NCBI RefSeq assembly: GCF_013523165.1
Contig: NZ_JAAMQI010000002.1
Span: forward strand, 62,001-126,000
DNA length: 64,000 nucleotides
Reading direction: 5' to 3'
Origin: Pseudomonas entomophila
GTDB lineage: Bacteria > Pseudomonadota > Gammaproteobacteria > Pseudomonadales > Pseudomonadaceae
In this document: one piece after another, positions 27,963 to 37,585 of the stretch
Layout: each line of letters opens with the position of its first letter
How positions within the stretch are numbered: position 1 is the stretch's first letter
Made by a program: the position numbers and the translations under genes
The notes under the pieces: model-generated
Databases searched by the model: none
What the model saw: only the letters and a program-made list of their open reading frames with translations
What the model was told of the DNA's origin: nothing

Positions 27963-29225
27963 ATGCCTGTTGCATCCAATCCTCTGTTGCAGACCGGTCC
28001 TGCGACCCCGTCGGTCGGTACGCGTGCCATGTCGGTGGAAAAGGCCTCGCAGGCGGCGAACGACCGTGCTTCGGGCTTCGACCAGGTCATGGCCCGGCAG
28101 ACCAGGCCAGGGGCGACAACGCGTGCGGACGCGCCCGAACGGGCCCGTGACGATGAGCGCAAGGTCGAGGGGGAAGGGCGGCAAGCCGAGGCGTCAGAGA
28201 CCGCCGAGGGCGGCAAAGCCTTGCCGGCCGACGTACGCGAGACGGCCGAGGCCACGGCGACCGATTCGACCGACGCGCGCCTGGTGGCCGGTCAGGTGAC
28301 CGATGCACCGCCGGGGGCGCAGATGATGCAGGCCCAGGCCGAAGCGGTCGCAGGCCTGCCTTTGCCTCCAAGCCAGCCAGTTTCCAGTGACGAAGACGTA
28401 CCTGAAGGCGAACCATTCGACCCGAGCGGCGATGCCCTGGCTGACCTGCCTGCCTTGCGCCTGGCCTTGCAGCACAGCGCCGAGCGACAGGGCACCACCT
28501 CGGCCCATGCCCGCGAAGAAACTGACGCCTCCCCGGGCGATGGGCGTGGGGCCGTCAATACCTTGGCGACCCTCGACCTGACTGCCGAAGGCGAGGCAGG
28601 TGCATCCGAGTCGGGCGACAAGGCCTTCGGCGCGCTGATCGACAGCGGCCTGAAGGACATCAAGGGCGCAGGCCAGGACACCCGCGTCGACGATTTCGCC
28701 AACCGCCTGGCCGCCCTGACCCAGGCGGTGCCCCACAAGCCCGAGGCGGCCGTGCCGAGCAACCCGCTGCAACAACCGCTCGCCCTGAACCAGAGCGCCT
28801 GGAGCGAAGGCCTGGTCAACCGCGTCATGTACCTGTCCAGCCAGAACCTCAAGTCCGCCGACATCCAGCTCGAGCCGGCCGAGCTGGGACGCCTGGACAT
28901 CCGTGTGAACATGGCCACCGACCAGGCCACCCAGATCACCTTCGTCAGCGGCCATGCCGGGGTGCGCGACACCCTAGACAGCCAGCTGCATCGGCTGCGC
29001 GAGCTGTTCACCCAGCAAGGCCTGGCCCAGCCGGACGTGAGCGTCGCCGACCAGTCCCGTGGGCAGCAGCACCAGCAGGCCCAGCAGCAGGGCGAAACGC
29101 GCCTGTCGGGCGTGGCAGCCCGCCGTGCCGAGGCCGAAGGGCAGGGTGGAGAGCGTGAGGCGGTGGGGGCGGTGGCTGAGCGACAGGTGGTGATGGGGAG
29201 TAGTGCGGTGGATTACTACGCGTAG
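27963..29225 (+). CDS. fliK: Flagellar hook-length control protein FliK
   Basis: 420-aa FliK, the exported molecular ruler that flips FlhB specificity from hook to filament subunits. The N-terminal two thirds is a low-complexity Ala/Glu/Asp/Pro ruler. The conserved C-terminal Flg_hook domain (about 280-370) has LQLEPAELGRL-like and VRDTLDSQLHRLRELF segments, followed by a Gln-rich tail. The ATG at 27963 has GGAGA upstream. A second, divergent FliK-like gene lies at 55885-57453. Confidence 0.92.
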   Translation: MPVASNPLLQTGPATPSVGTRAMSVEKASQAANDRASGFDQVMARQTRPGATTRADAPERARDDERKVEGEGRQAEASETAEGGKALPADVRETAEATATDSTDARLVAGQVTDAPPGAQMMQAQAEAVAGLPLPPSQPVSSDEDVPEGEPFDPSGDALADLPALRLALQHSAERQGTTSAHAREETDASPGDGRGAVNTLATLDLTAEGEAGASESGDKAFGALIDSGLKDIKGAGQDTRVDDFANRLAALTQAVPHKPEAAVPSNPLQQPLALNQSAWSEGLVNRVMYLSSQNLKSADIQLEPAELGRLDIRVNMATDQATQITFVSGHAGVRDTLDSQLHRLRELFTQQGLAQPDVSVADQSRGQQHQQAQQQGETRLSGVAARRAEAEGQGGEREAVGAVAERQVVMGSSAVDYYA

Positions 29226-29304
29226 GAAAAGGGCAGGTTCGATCAGGCCTTCTGCTCGAGCCCATGGCGTACCGGTTCACCAGGTACTGGCTGTACGGGC
29301 CTTC

Positions 29305-29400
29305 ATCGCTGGCAAGCCAGCCCCATCGGCCCTCATTCCAAGCCACTGCCTGGCATCAGCCTACTGACTGGCCCCCTGTGGGAGCGGGCTTGCCCGCGAT
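29305..29400. repeat. REP-like pair, inverted
   Basis: The right copy is canonical, with GGAGCGGGCTTGCCCGCGAT at 29381-29400. The left copy (29305-29325, ATCGCTGGCAAGCCAGCCCC) is a diverged inverse copy. Orientation matches the pair between fleQ and fleS. Confidence 0.75.
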
Positions 29401-29542
29401 TGCGGTGGTAATGTCACTGCATGCTTGGCAGGCACGACGCGAGTCTGTCAGTGCGTCCATGCTTGAACGTCTTGTCACTGCCTGGCAAACCGCCCGTTCC
29501 AGCCTCCGTTTGACTCCCCGCGTCCAGTCGTATCGACAGACC

Positions 29543-29558
29543 TGGCACAACACTTGCT
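29543..29558 (+). promoter_or_regulatory. Sigma-54 promoter of fliLMNOPQR-flhB
   Basis: TGGCAC-N5-TTGCT, a perfect -24/-12 consensus, 51 nt before the fliL ATG. It should drive the switch and export-gate operon. Confidence 0.9.
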
Positions 29559-29608
29559 CCACCCCCCGTCATTCCCCTCGACCCCTCGCTGGATGACGGA
29601 TTATTGGC

Positions 29609-30109
29609 ATGGCAAAAACCGAAGACACGAAAGAACCCGGCGCCAAGAAGGGCAAGCTCAAGCTGATCCTGCTGCTGGTCGTAGGCCTGCTGCTGGCCGT
29701 TGGCCTGTCCGTGGGCGCGACGTGGTTCTTCATGCACAAGAGCGAGCCGGCTCCGGCCGCCGACCCCGCGCAGGCCAACGCCAAGCCGGCGGCGATCTAC
29801 GAGGCACTTACCCCCGCCTTCGTGGTCAACTTCAACCAGAACGGTCGCCAGCGCTACATGCAGGTGAGCATCACCTTGCAGGCGCGCAACCAGGCCGACC
29901 TGGACGCGCTCAAGGTGCACATGCCGGTGATCCGCAACAACCTGGTGATGATGTTCTCGGGGCAGGGCTTCGACACCCTGGCGGGCAGCCCGGTCGGCCA
30001 GGAGATGCTTCGCCAGAAAGCCGCCGTGGTCGTCCAGGAAGTGGCGCAGAAGGAAGTCGGCAAGCCGGTCGTGGACCAGTTGCTGTTCACCAACTTCGTA
30101 TTGCAGTAG
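29609..30109 (+). CDS. fliL: Flagellar basal body-associated protein FliL
   Basis: 166-aa single-pass inner-membrane protein that surrounds the stators and supports torque. A Lys-rich cytoplasmic start, one membrane helix (about 20-42), an Ala/Pro linker, then the periplasmic domain ending DQLLFTNFVLQ, as typical. First gene of the operon; fliM follows after 9 nt. Confidence 0.95.
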   Translation: MAKTEDTKEPGAKKGKLKLILLLVVGLLLAVGLSVGATWFFMHKSEPAPAADPAQANAKPAAIYEALTPAFVVNFNQNGRQRYMQVSITLQARNQADLDALKVHMPVIRNNLVMMFSGQGFDTLAGSPVGQEMLRQKAAVVVQEVAQKEVGKPVVDQLLFTNFVLQ

Positions 30110-30118
30110 GAGCACCCG

Positions 30119-31087
30119 ATGGCCGTGCAGGACCTGCTGTCCCAGGATGAGATCGATGCCCTGCTGCATGGGGTGGACGATGGTCTGGTACAGACCGAAG
30201 TGCCCACCGAGCCGGGCAGCGTCAAGAGCTATGACCTGACCAGCCAGGATCGGATCGTCCGTGGACGGATGCCGACCCTGGAAATGATCAACGAACGGTT
30301 CGCCCGCTATACCCGCATCAGCATGTTCAACCTGCTGCGTCGCTCCGCCGACGTGGCGGTGGGCGGCGTGCAGGTGATGAAGTTCGGCGAATACGTGCAT
30401 TCGCTGTACGTGCCTACCAGCCTCAACCTGGTCAAGGTCAAGCCGTTGCGCGGCACCGCGCTGTTCATTCTCGACGCCAAGCTGGTGTTCAAGCTGGTCG
30501 ACAACTTCTTCGGCGGCGATGGTCGGCACGCGAAGATCGAGGGTCGCGAGTTCACCCCGACCGAGCTGCGCGTGGTGCGCATGGTGCTGGACCAGGTCTT
30601 CGTCGACCTCAAGGAAGCCTGGCAGGCGATCATGCCGGTCAACTTCGAGTACATCAATTCCGAGGTCAACCCGGCCATGGCCAACATCGTCGGTCCGAGC
30701 GAGGCGGTGGTGGTCTCGACCTTCCACATCGAACTCGACGGCGGCGGCGGCGACCTGCACGTGACCATGCCGTACTCGATGATCGAGCCGGTGCGCGAGA
30801 TGCTCGACGCGGGCTTCCAGTCCGACCTCGACGACCAGGACGAGCGCTGGGTCAAGGCCCTGCGCGAGGACGTGCTGGACGTGAGCGTGCCGCTGACCGC
30901 CACCGTGGCGCGTCGCCAGCTCAAGCTGCGCGACATCCTGCACATGCAGCCGGGCGATGTGATCCCCATCGAGCTGCCCGACCACCTGGTGCTGCGCACC
31001 AACGGCGTGCCGTCGTTCAAGGCGCGGCTCGGGTCGCACAAGGGGACCTTGGCCGTCCAGGTCATCGATCCGATCGAGCGCCGCTGA
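30119..31087 (+). CDS. fliM: Flagellar motor switch protein FliM
   Basis: 322-aa FliM. The N-terminal CheY-P binding peptide is LLSQDEIDALL at about residues 5-15, the middle domain (about 45-240) contacts FliG, and the C-terminal SpoA-type domain (about 250-322) pairs with FliN. An AGGAG site precedes the ATG. Length and motifs are normal. It is the output point of CheY encoded at 40744. Confidence 0.97.
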   Translation: MAVQDLLSQDEIDALLHGVDDGLVQTEVPTEPGSVKSYDLTSQDRIVRGRMPTLEMINERFARYTRISMFNLLRRSADVAVGGVQVMKFGEYVHSLYVPTSLNLVKVKPLRGTALFILDAKLVFKLVDNFFGGDGRHAKIEGREFTPTELRVVRMVLDQVFVDLKEAWQAIMPVNFEYINSEVNPAMANIVGPSEAVVVSTFHIELDGGGGDLHVTMPYSMIEPVREMLDAGFQSDLDDQDERWVKALREDVLDVSVPLTATVARRQLKLRDILHMQPGDVIPIELPDHLVLRTNGVPSFKARLGSHKGTLAVQVIDPIERR

Positions 31088-31133
31088 GGCGCTCGCCTGT
31101 CATTCTTCCGTTTGAACGCCAGTCGAGGACATC

Positions 31134-31607
31134 ATGGCCAACGAAAACGAAATTCCCTCCGTCGACGACCAGGCGCTGGCCGACGAGTGGGCCGCTGCCC
31201 TGCAGGAAACCGGTGACGCCGGCCAGGCCGACATCGACGCCTTGCTGGCGGCCGATGCCGGTCGCTCGTCGTCGGCCGGCGCCGGTCGCCTGCCGATGGA
31301 GGAGTTCGCCAGCTCGCCGCGGCCCAAGGAAAACGTCAACCTCGAAGGCCCGAACCTGGATGTGATCCTCGACATTCCGGTGAACATCTCCATGGAAGTG
31401 GGCAGCACCGAGATCAGCATCCGCAACCTGCTGCAGCTCAACCAGGGCTCGGTGATCGAACTCGACCGCCTGGCGGGTGAGCCGCTGGACGTGCTGGTCA
31501 ACGGCACCCTGATCGCCCATGGCGAGGTGGTGGTGGTCAACGAGAAGTTCGGCATCCGCCTGACCGACGTGATCAGCCCCAGCGAGCGCATCCGGAAGCT
31601 GCGCTGA
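31134..31607 (+). CDS. fliN: Flagellar motor switch protein FliN
   Basis: 157-aa FliN: an acidic, variable N-terminal half followed by the conserved SpoA domain (NLDVILDIPVNISMEVG to LTDVISPSERI). It completes the C ring and docks FliH for export. Longer than the enteric protein (137 aa) because of the N-terminal extension, as in other pseudomonads. fliO begins at the base right after its stop. Confidence 0.96.
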   Translation: MANENEIPSVDDQALADEWAAALQETGDAGQADIDALLAADAGRSSSAGAGRLPMEEFASSPRPKENVNLEGPNLDVILDIPVNISMEVGSTEISIRNLLQLNQGSVIELDRLAGEPLDVLVNGTLIAHGEVVVVNEKFGIRLTDVISPSERIRKLR

Positions 31608-32054
31608 GTGGCCGGCCTGATGCGAGCCCTGGTGGCCCTGGGCGTGGCAGGCACCGTGTCGCTGGCGAGTGCGGCCACCGTCGCGCCGGCCGGGACAGTG
31701 GCAGCGCCTGGCAGCCTTGGTGGCCAGGTGCTGCAGATGGTGCTCGGCCTGCTGGCGGTGCTCGGCCTGATCTTCGTGATGGCCTGGCTGCTGCGCCGTG
31801 TTCAGGGCAGCACGCCGCAGCGAGGGCAGGTGATCGAGATCCTCGGCAGCCGTACCATCGGCCCGCGTGATCGGCTGCTGCTGGTGCAGGTGGGCAAGGC
31901 GCAGATCCTGCTGGGGCACAGCCCTGGCAGCATCGAGGCGCTGCACGTGCTGGCCGAACCGGTGGAGGTGCCGGCCAGTGCGCGCCAGGCCACGCCGGAG
32001 TTCGCCCAGCGCCTCATGGAACTGATGGGCAAGGACCACAAGGACAAGACGTGA
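31608..32054 (+). CDS. fliO: Flagellar biosynthesis protein FliO
   Basis: 148-aa FliO, a membrane protein that helps FliP assemble into the export gate. An N-terminal hydrophobic signal-like segment (about 5-22), a membrane helix (about 44-65) and a cytoplasmic domain with [24 protein letters not shown], the conserved part. GTG 31608 directly follows the fliN stop; an in-frame ATG at 31620 is a possible shorter start. The 3' end overlaps fliP. Confidence 0.92.
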   Translation: MAGLMRALVALGVAGTVSLASAATVAPAGTVAAPGSLGGQVLQMVLGLLAVLGLIFVMAWLLRRVQGSTPQRGQVIEILGSRTIGPRDRLLLVQVGKAQILLGHSPGSIEALHVLAEPVEVPASARQATPEFAQRLMELMGKDHKDKT

Positions 32055-32806
32055 TGGGCGCATGGCGCATGCTGTTGACGTTGGCGCTGCTGCTCGGCGC
32101 GCCATTGGCCCTGGCGGCCGACCCGCTGTCGATCCCGGCGATCACCCTGGCCAATGGCCCGGACGGTCAGCAGGAGTATTCGGTCAGCTTGCAGATCCTG
32201 CTGATCATGACGGCGCTGAGCTTCATCCCGGCGATCGTCATCCTGATGACCAGCTTCACCCGGATCATCATCGTGTTCTCGATCCTGCGCCAGGCCCTGG
32301 GCCTGCAGCAGACGCCATCGAACCAGGTGCTCACGGGGCTGGCGCTGTTTCTGACCTTCTTCATCATGGCGCCGGTGTTCGACAGGGTGAACCAGGATGC
32401 CCTGCAGCCGTACCTGAACGAGCAGCTGACGGCGCCCCAGGCGCTCGACCGGGCGCAGGGGCCGATCAAGGAATTCATGCTGGCGCAGACCCGCCAGAGC
32501 GACCTGGACCTGTTCATGCGCCTGTCCAAGCGCACCGACATCGCCAGCCCCGATCAGGCACCGCTGACCATTCTGGTGCCGGCCTTCGTCACCTCGGAGC
32601 TCAAGACCGCGTTCCAGATCGGCTTCATGATCTTCATCCCGTTCCTGATCATCGACATGGTGGTGGCGAGCGTGCTGATGGCCATGGGCATGATGATGCT
32701 GTCGCCGTTGATCATCTCGTTGCCGTTCAAGATCATGCTGTTCGTGCTGGTCGACGGCTGGGCCCTGATCATGGGCACCCTGGCCAGCAGCTTCGGCGGC
32801 GTCTGA
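32054..32806 (+). CDS. fliP: Flagellar export gate protein FliP
   Basis: 250-aa FliP, five copies of which form the export channel with FliQ and FliR. A cleavable signal peptide ([16 protein letters not shown]), then four membrane helices, with the conserved [15 protein letters not shown] near the end. ATG 32054 overlaps the fliO stop; a GTG one codon earlier cannot be excluded. Normal length. Confidence 0.96.
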   Translation: MGAWRMLLTLALLLGAPLALAADPLSIPAITLANGPDGQQEYSVSLQILLIMTALSFIPAIVILMTSFTRIIIVFSILRQALGLQQTPSNQVLTGLALFLTFFIMAPVFDRVNQDALQPYLNEQLTAPQALDRAQGPIKEFMLAQTRQSDLDLFMRLSKRTDIASPDQAPLTILVPAFVTSELKTAFQIGFMIFIPFLIIDMVVASVLMAMGMMMLSPLIISLPFKIMLFVLVDGWALIMGTLASSFGGV

Positions 32807-32828
32807 CCGCTTTTCAGGAGAAGTGCCG

Positions 32829-33098
32829 ATGACCCCGGAAGTTGCCGTCGACCTGTTTCGCGATGCGCTGTGGCTGACCACGCTGCTGGTGGCCATCCTG
32901 GTGGTGCCCAGCCTGCTGGTCGGCCTGGTGGTGGCGATGTTCCAGGCCGCCACGCAGATCAACGAGCAGACCCTGAGCTTCCTGCCGCGCCTGCTGGTGA
33001 TGCTGGTCACGCTGATCGTCACCGGGCCGTGGCTGGTGCAGAAGTTCATGGAGTACATCACCAACCTCTACACCAGCATCCCGCAGCTGATCGGTTGA
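32829..33098 (+). CDS. fliQ: Flagellar export gate protein FliQ
   Basis: 89-aa protein with two membrane helices, the standard FliQ size and pattern (MTPEVAVDLFRDALW; AATQINEQTLSFLPR). The ATG at 32829 has AGGAG 8 nt upstream; the GTG at 32823 is too close to that site. Four copies join FliP and FliR in the gate. Confidence 0.96.
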   Translation: MTPEVAVDLFRDALWLTTLLVAILVVPSLLVGLVVAMFQAATQINEQTLSFLPRLLVMLVTLIVTGPWLVQKFMEYITNLYTSIPQLIG

Positions 33099-33105
33099 CG
33101 TGGCC

Positions 33106-33882
33106 ATGCTCGAACTGACCGATGCGCAGATCTCCACGTGGGTGGCGACCCTCGTGTTGCCGCTGTTTCGGGTCGTGGCGGTGCTGATGACCATGCCCAT
33201 CCTCGGCACGCGCATGCTGCCAGCGCGCATCCGGCTGTACCTGGGAGTGGCGATCACCGTGGCCATCCTGCCTTCGCTGCCGCCCTTGCCTGAGGTCAAC
33301 CCGCTGGGCCTCGACGGCCTGCTGCTGATCGCCGAGCAGGTGATCGTCGGCGTCATGTTCGGGTTGTCCTTGCAGCTGCTGTTCCAGGCCTTCGTGATCG
33401 CCGGTCAGATCGTTGCCGTGCAGATGGGCATGGCCTTCGCCTCGATGGTGGACCCGGCCAACGGCGTCAACGTCACCGTGATCAGCCAGTTCATGACCAT
33501 GCTGGTGAGCGTGCTGTTCCTGCTGATGAACGGTCACCTGGTGCTGTTCGAAGTGCTGACCGAGAGCTTTACCACGTTGCCGGTCGGCCATGCGCTGTCG
33601 GTGACGCAGTTCTGGGAGCTGGCCGGTCGGCTGGGCTGGGTGCTGGGCGCCGGGCTGCTGCTGATCCTGCCGGCCATCACTGCGCTGCTGGTGGTCAACG
33701 TCGCCTTCGGCGTCATGACCCGGGCCGCGCCGCAGCTGAACATTTTCTCCATCGGCTTCCCGCTGACCCTGGTGCTGGGCATGCTGGTGTTCTGGGTCGG
33801 CCTGGCCGACATTCTGTCGCACTACCAGGCCGTGGCCAGCGAGGCCCTGCTGTGGTTGCGTGATCTGGCGAGGGCGCGCTGA
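33106..33882 (+). CDS. fliR: Flagellar export gate protein FliR
   Basis: 258-aa membrane protein with six hydrophobic segments, the single FliR subunit of the export gate. The family start is MLELTDAQIS, so the ATG at 33106 is used; an in-frame GTG at 33100 is possible. flhB begins 2 nt after its stop. Confidence 0.94.
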   Translation: MLELTDAQISTWVATLVLPLFRVVAVLMTMPILGTRMLPARIRLYLGVAITVAILPSLPPLPEVNPLGLDGLLLIAEQVIVGVMFGLSLQLLFQAFVIAGQIVAVQMGMAFASMVDPANGVNVTVISQFMTMLVSVLFLLMNGHLVLFEVLTESFTTLPVGHALSVTQFWELAGRLGWVLGAGLLLILPAITALLVVNVAFGVMTRAAPQLNIFSIGFPLTLVLGMLVFWVGLADILSHYQAVASEALLWLRDLARAR

Positions 33883-33884
33883 GC

Positions 33885-35027
33885 ATGGCAGAGAGCGAGA
33901 GCGGTCAGGACAAGACAGAAGACCCCACCGACAAGCGCAAGCAGGACGCCCGCAAGAAAGGCGAGATCGCCCGTTCGCGCGAACTCAACACCGTCGTGGT
34001 CACCCTGGCAGGGGCAGGGGCCTTGCTGGCCTTTGGCGGCTACCTGGCCGAAACCCTGATGACCCTGATGCGCATGAACTTCGAGATTCCCCGCGAAGCG
34101 GTGCTCGACGTCGGCGCCATGGGCCGCTTCCTGCTCGGGTCCGGCAAGATGGCCATCTGGGCGACCCAGCCGGTGCTGCTGGTGCTGTTCGTGATGGCGT
34201 TCATCGGGCCCATCGCACTGGGCGGCTTTCTGTTCTCCGGGAGCCTGCTGGCGCCGAAGTTCAGCCGCATGAACCCCCTGGCCGGGCTCAAGCGGATGTT
34301 CTCGATGCATGCGTTGACCGAACTGCTCAAGGCGATCGCCAAGTTCATGGTGATCCTGGCCGTGGCCCTGGCGGTGCTGTCCCATGACCGTGAGGACCTG
34401 CTGTCGATCGCCAACGAGCCGCTCGACCAGGCGATCATCCACAGTGTCCAGGTGGTCGGTTGGAGCGCGTTGTGGATGGCCGCAGGCCTGCTGTTGATCG
34501 CCGCGGCCGACGTGCCATACCAGCTCTGGCAGTCGCACAACAAGCTGAAGATGACCAAGCAGGAAATCCGTGACGAGTACAAGGACTCCGAGGGCAAGCC
34601 CGAGGTCAAGCAGCGTATCCGGCAGCTGCAGCGCGATGCGTCGCAGCGGCGGATGATGGCGGCGGTGCCCGACGCCGACGTGATCATCACCAACCCGACC
34701 CACTATGCCGTGGCCCTGAAGTACGACCCCGAGAAGAATGGCGCGGCACCCTTGCTGCTGGCCAAGGGGACCGACTTCATCGCCCTGAAGATCCGCGAGA
34801 TCGCGGTGGGGCACAACGTGCAGATCCTCGAATCGCCGGCCCTGGCGCGGGCGATCTACTACAGCACCGAACTCGAACAGGAGATTCCGGGCGGACTGTA
34901 CCTGGCCGTGGCCCAGGTGCTGGCGTACGTGTACCAGTTGCGCCAGTACCGCGCTGGCCGTGGCAAGGCGCCGGATCCGCTGAAGAAGGACCTGCCGATC
35001 CCGGAGGATCTGCGGCGAGAGGAGTGA
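33885..35027 (+). CDS. flhB: Flagellar export switch protein FlhB
   Basis: 380-aa FlhB, which loops around the gate and changes substrate class after self-cleavage. A charged N-terminus (SGQDKTEDPTDKRK), four membrane helices (about 30-210) and the cytoplasmic autoprotease domain with the intact NPTH site at 270-273. The C-terminal tail is Pro/Lys-rich. A stand-alone gene for an FlhB C-domain-like protein exists at 55547-55888. Confidence 0.97.
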   Translation: MAESESGQDKTEDPTDKRKQDARKKGEIARSRELNTVVVTLAGAGALLAFGGYLAETLMTLMRMNFEIPREAVLDVGAMGRFLLGSGKMAIWATQPVLLVLFVMAFIGPIALGGFLFSGSLLAPKFSRMNPLAGLKRMFSMHALTELLKAIAKFMVILAVALAVLSHDREDLLSIANEPLDQAIIHSVQVVGWSALWMAAGLLLIAAADVPYQLWQSHNKLKMTKQEIRDEYKDSEGKPEVKQRIRQLQRDASQRRMMAAVPDADVIITNPTHYAVALKYDPEKNGAAPLLLAKGTDFIALKIREIAVGHNVQILESPALARAIYYSTELEQEIPGGLYLAVAQVLAYVYQLRQYRAGRGKAPDPLKKDLPIPEDLRREE

Positions 35028-35133
35028 CGAGGTCGGGCAGGCGCTGCGGGCCTGATCGAAGCCGGTCCAGTGCCCCGGCAGGGGACGTACAGTTCAAACG
35101 GCCTTAGGGGGCCGACAGGCCGACGCAATCCTT

Positions 35134-35205
35134 TGTGAGATCGGGCTTGCCCGCGATGCAGGCAGTGACGGGCCGGACGCTATCGCGGGCAAGCCCGCTC
35201 CCGCA
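35134..35205. repeat. REP pair, opposite orientation to the other two
   Basis: The left copy ends CGGGCTTGCCCGCGAT (35142-35157) and the right copy begins ATCGCGGGCAAGCCCGCTCC (35182-35201). The two are inverted and separated by 24 nt, so the transcript could form one long hairpin between flhB and flhA. Confidence 0.85.
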
Positions 35206-35372
35206 GGTCCATGACAGCCGCTTTTCCCAAGGCGTGGTCAGGGTGAGCGGCCCTGGAAATTGATCAGCGATAAAAACCTCCAAGCCCTGCCGGCGAGCGC
35301 GACCTCCAAATTGCGTCTGATGCTCTACTGAAGGCTCATTGCCAGCCCCTGCCCATGACCTGACGACAAAGT

Positions 35373-35388
35373 TGGAAGGCTTCTTGCA
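35373..35388 (+). promoter_or_regulatory. Sigma-54 promoter of flhA-flhF-fleN-fliA
   Basis: TGGAAG-N5-TTGCA keeps the key GG and GC pairs with correct spacing, 56 nt before the flhA GTG. The flhA-flhF unit is FleQ/sigma-54 dependent in related species. Confidence 0.7.
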
Positions 35389-35443
35389 AAGCAGCGCCAA
35401 ACGCCGTTTCTGGCGTCAAAGTTCTGCTTCGAGAGGATGTCCA

Positions 35444-37573
35444 GTGGATCGTAGCCAGTTGATCAACCATGCCCGCAGCAACCTGTCGGGTCTCAGCCGA
35501 GGCGCCTTGGGTGTGCCGCTGCTGCTGCTGGTGATGTTGGCGATGATGATGTTGCCTATCCCGCCGTTCCTGCTGGACATCTTCTTCACCTTCAACATCG
35601 CGCTGTCGCTCGTGGTCCTGCTGGTCTGCGTCTACGCCCTGCGCCCGCTCGATTTCGCCGCGTTCCCGACCATCCTGCTGGTCGCCACGCTGTTGCGCCT
35701 GGCGCTGAACGTCGCCTCCACGCGCGTGGTGATGCTGCACGGTCAGGAGGGGCACCAGGCTGCGGGCAAGGTGATCCAGGCCTTCGGCGAGGTGGTGATC
35801 GGCGGCAACTACGTGGTCGGTGCGGTGGTGTTCGCCATCCTGATGATCATCAACTTCGTGGTGGTCACCAAGGGCGCTGGGCGTATCTCCGAAGTCAGCG
35901 CGCGATTCACCCTGGACGCCATGCCCGGCAAGCAGATGGCCATCGACGCCGATCTCAACGCAGGCCTGATCGATCAGAACCAGGCCAAGGCGCGTCGTAC
36001 CGAAGTCGCCCAGGAAGCCGAGTTCTACGGCTCGATGGACGGTGCCAGCAAGTTCGTCCGTGGTGACGCCATCGCCGGCCTGCTGATCCTGTTCATCAAC
36101 TTGATCGGTGGCATGCTCATCGGCATGCTCCAGCACGGCATGCCGTTCAGCGAGGCGGGCAAGGTCTACGCCCTGCTGACCATCGGTGACGGCCTGGTCG
36201 CCCAGCTGCCGTCGCTGCTGCTGTCCACGGCCGCCGCGATCATGGTCACCCGTGCCTCGGGCTCTGAGGACATGGGCAAGCTGATCAACCGGCAGATGTT
36301 CGATTCGCCCAAGGCCCTGGGGGTCTCGGCGGCGCTGATGATCGTCATGGGCCTGGTGCCCGGCATGCCTCATGTGGCCTTCCTCGGCCTGGGTCTGCTC
36401 GCCGGTGGCGGCGCCTACCTGGTCTGGCGCAAGCAGCAGGAGGCCAAGGCCAAGGCGGTCGCCGAGGTGCAGCGCCAGCAGGACCAGCTGCCTTCGCCCC
36501 AGCGTGCGCTGGAGACCAAGGAGCTGGGCTGGGACGACGTCACCCCGATCGACATGATCGGCCTGGAAGTCGGCTACCGGCTCATTCCGCTGGTCGACCG
36601 CAACCAGGGCGGGCAACTGCTGGCGCGGATCAAGGGCGTGCGCAAGAAGCTCTCCCAGGACCTGGGCTTCCTGATGCCGACGGTGCACATTCGCGACAAC
36701 CTCGATCTGTCGCCCAGCGCCTACCGCCTGACCCTGATGGGCGTGATCCTGGCCGAGGCCGAGATCTACCCGGACCGCGAACTGGCGATCAACCCCGGCC
36801 AGGTGTTCGGCACCCTCAACGGCATCGCCGCCCGTGACCCGGCGTTCGGCCTGGAGGCAGTGTGGATCGACGTGGCCCAGCGCGCCCAGGCGCAGTCGTT
36901 GGGCTACACGGTGGTCGATGCCAGCACCGTGGTCGCCACGCACCTGAACCAGATCCTGCAGAAGCACTGCCATGAACTGATCGGCCATGAAGAGGTTCAA
37001 CAGTTGCTGCAGGTGCTGTCGAAGGCGTCACCCAAGCTGGCGGAAGAATTGGTACCGGGCGTCATTTCTTTGTCGGGGCTGTTGAAAGTCTTGCAAGCTT
37101 TGTTGTCCGAACAGGTACCGGTGCGCGATATTCGCAGCATCGCCGAAGCGATCGCCAATAATGCGAATAAGAGTCAAGATACCGCCGCCCTGGTGGCGGC
37201 CGTGCGGGTCGGCTTGAGCCGGGCCATCGTGCAAAGCATCGTCGGCATCGAGTCGGAACTGCCGGTGATCACGTTGGAGCCCAGGTTGGAACAGATCTTG
37301 CTCAACAGTCTGCAACGTGCCGGGCAGGGTCAGGATGAAGGCGTTCTGCTCGAACCGAGCATGGCAGAGAAGTTGCAACGCTCGTTGATCGATGCCGCCC
37401 AGCGTCAGGAAATGCTCGGTCACCCGGCGATCTTGCTGGTGGCCGGCCCAATCCGGGCGATGCTGTCGCGGTTCGGGCGGTTGGCGGTACCGAACCTGCA
37501 CGTGCTGGCGTACCAGGAAATCCCGGATAACAAGCAAGTCACCATCGTTGCCACCGTGGGCCCCAATGGCTGA
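35444..37573 (+). CDS. flhA: Flagellar export gate protein FlhA
   Basis: 709-aa FlhA, the nonameric ring that receives chaperone-substrate complexes. The N-terminal half has about eight membrane helices with the FHIPEP-family signature region (LLVATLLRLALNVASTR). The C-terminal half (about 360-709) is the cytoplasmic docking domain. GTG 35444 is preferred because GAGAGGA lies 7 nt upstream and the residues before it are unrelated to the family. Length is normal. Confidence 0.96.
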   Translation: MDRSQLINHARSNLSGLSRGALGVPLLLLVMLAMMMLPIPPFLLDIFFTFNIALSLVVLLVCVYALRPLDFAAFPTILLVATLLRLALNVASTRVVMLHGQEGHQAAGKVIQAFGEVVIGGNYVVGAVVFAILMIINFVVVTKGAGRISEVSARFTLDAMPGKQMAIDADLNAGLIDQNQAKARRTEVAQEAEFYGSMDGASKFVRGDAIAGLLILFINLIGGMLIGMLQHGMPFSEAGKVYALLTIGDGLVAQLPSLLLSTAAAIMVTRASGSEDMGKLINRQMFDSPKALGVSAALMIVMGLVPGMPHVAFLGLGLLAGGGAYLVWRKQQEAKAKAVAEVQRQQDQLPSPQRALETKELGWDDVTPIDMIGLEVGYRLIPLVDRNQGGQLLARIKGVRKKLSQDLGFLMPTVHIRDNLDLSPSAYRLTLMGVILAEAEIYPDRELAINPGQVFGTLNGIAARDPAFGLEAVWIDVAQRAQAQSLGYTVVDASTVVATHLNQILQKHCHELIGHEEVQQLLQVLSKASPKLAEELVPGVISLSGLLKVLQALLSEQVPVRDIRSIAEAIANNANKSQDTAALVAAVRVGLSRAIVQSIVGIESELPVITLEPRLEQILLNSLQRAGQGQDEGVLLEPSMAEKLQRSLIDAAQRQEMLGHPAILLVAGPIRAMLSRFGRLAVPNLHVLAYQEIPDNKQVTIVATVGPNG

Positions 37574-37585
37574 GGGTAGTGGGAT

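Larger units (their letters stand above)
29226..29608. other. Non-coding spacer fliK-fliL
   Basis: This 383-nt gap has no supported gene. It holds a REP-like pair (29305-29400) and, near the right end, a consensus sigma-54 promoter for fliL. I see no strong terminator for fliK other than the REP stems. Confidence 0.8.
35028..35443. other. Non-coding spacer flhB-flhA
   Basis: 416 nt without a supported gene. It holds a REP pair (35134-35205) and the sigma-54 promoter of flhA. The stretch 35210-35370 shows nothing I can name. Confidence 0.8.
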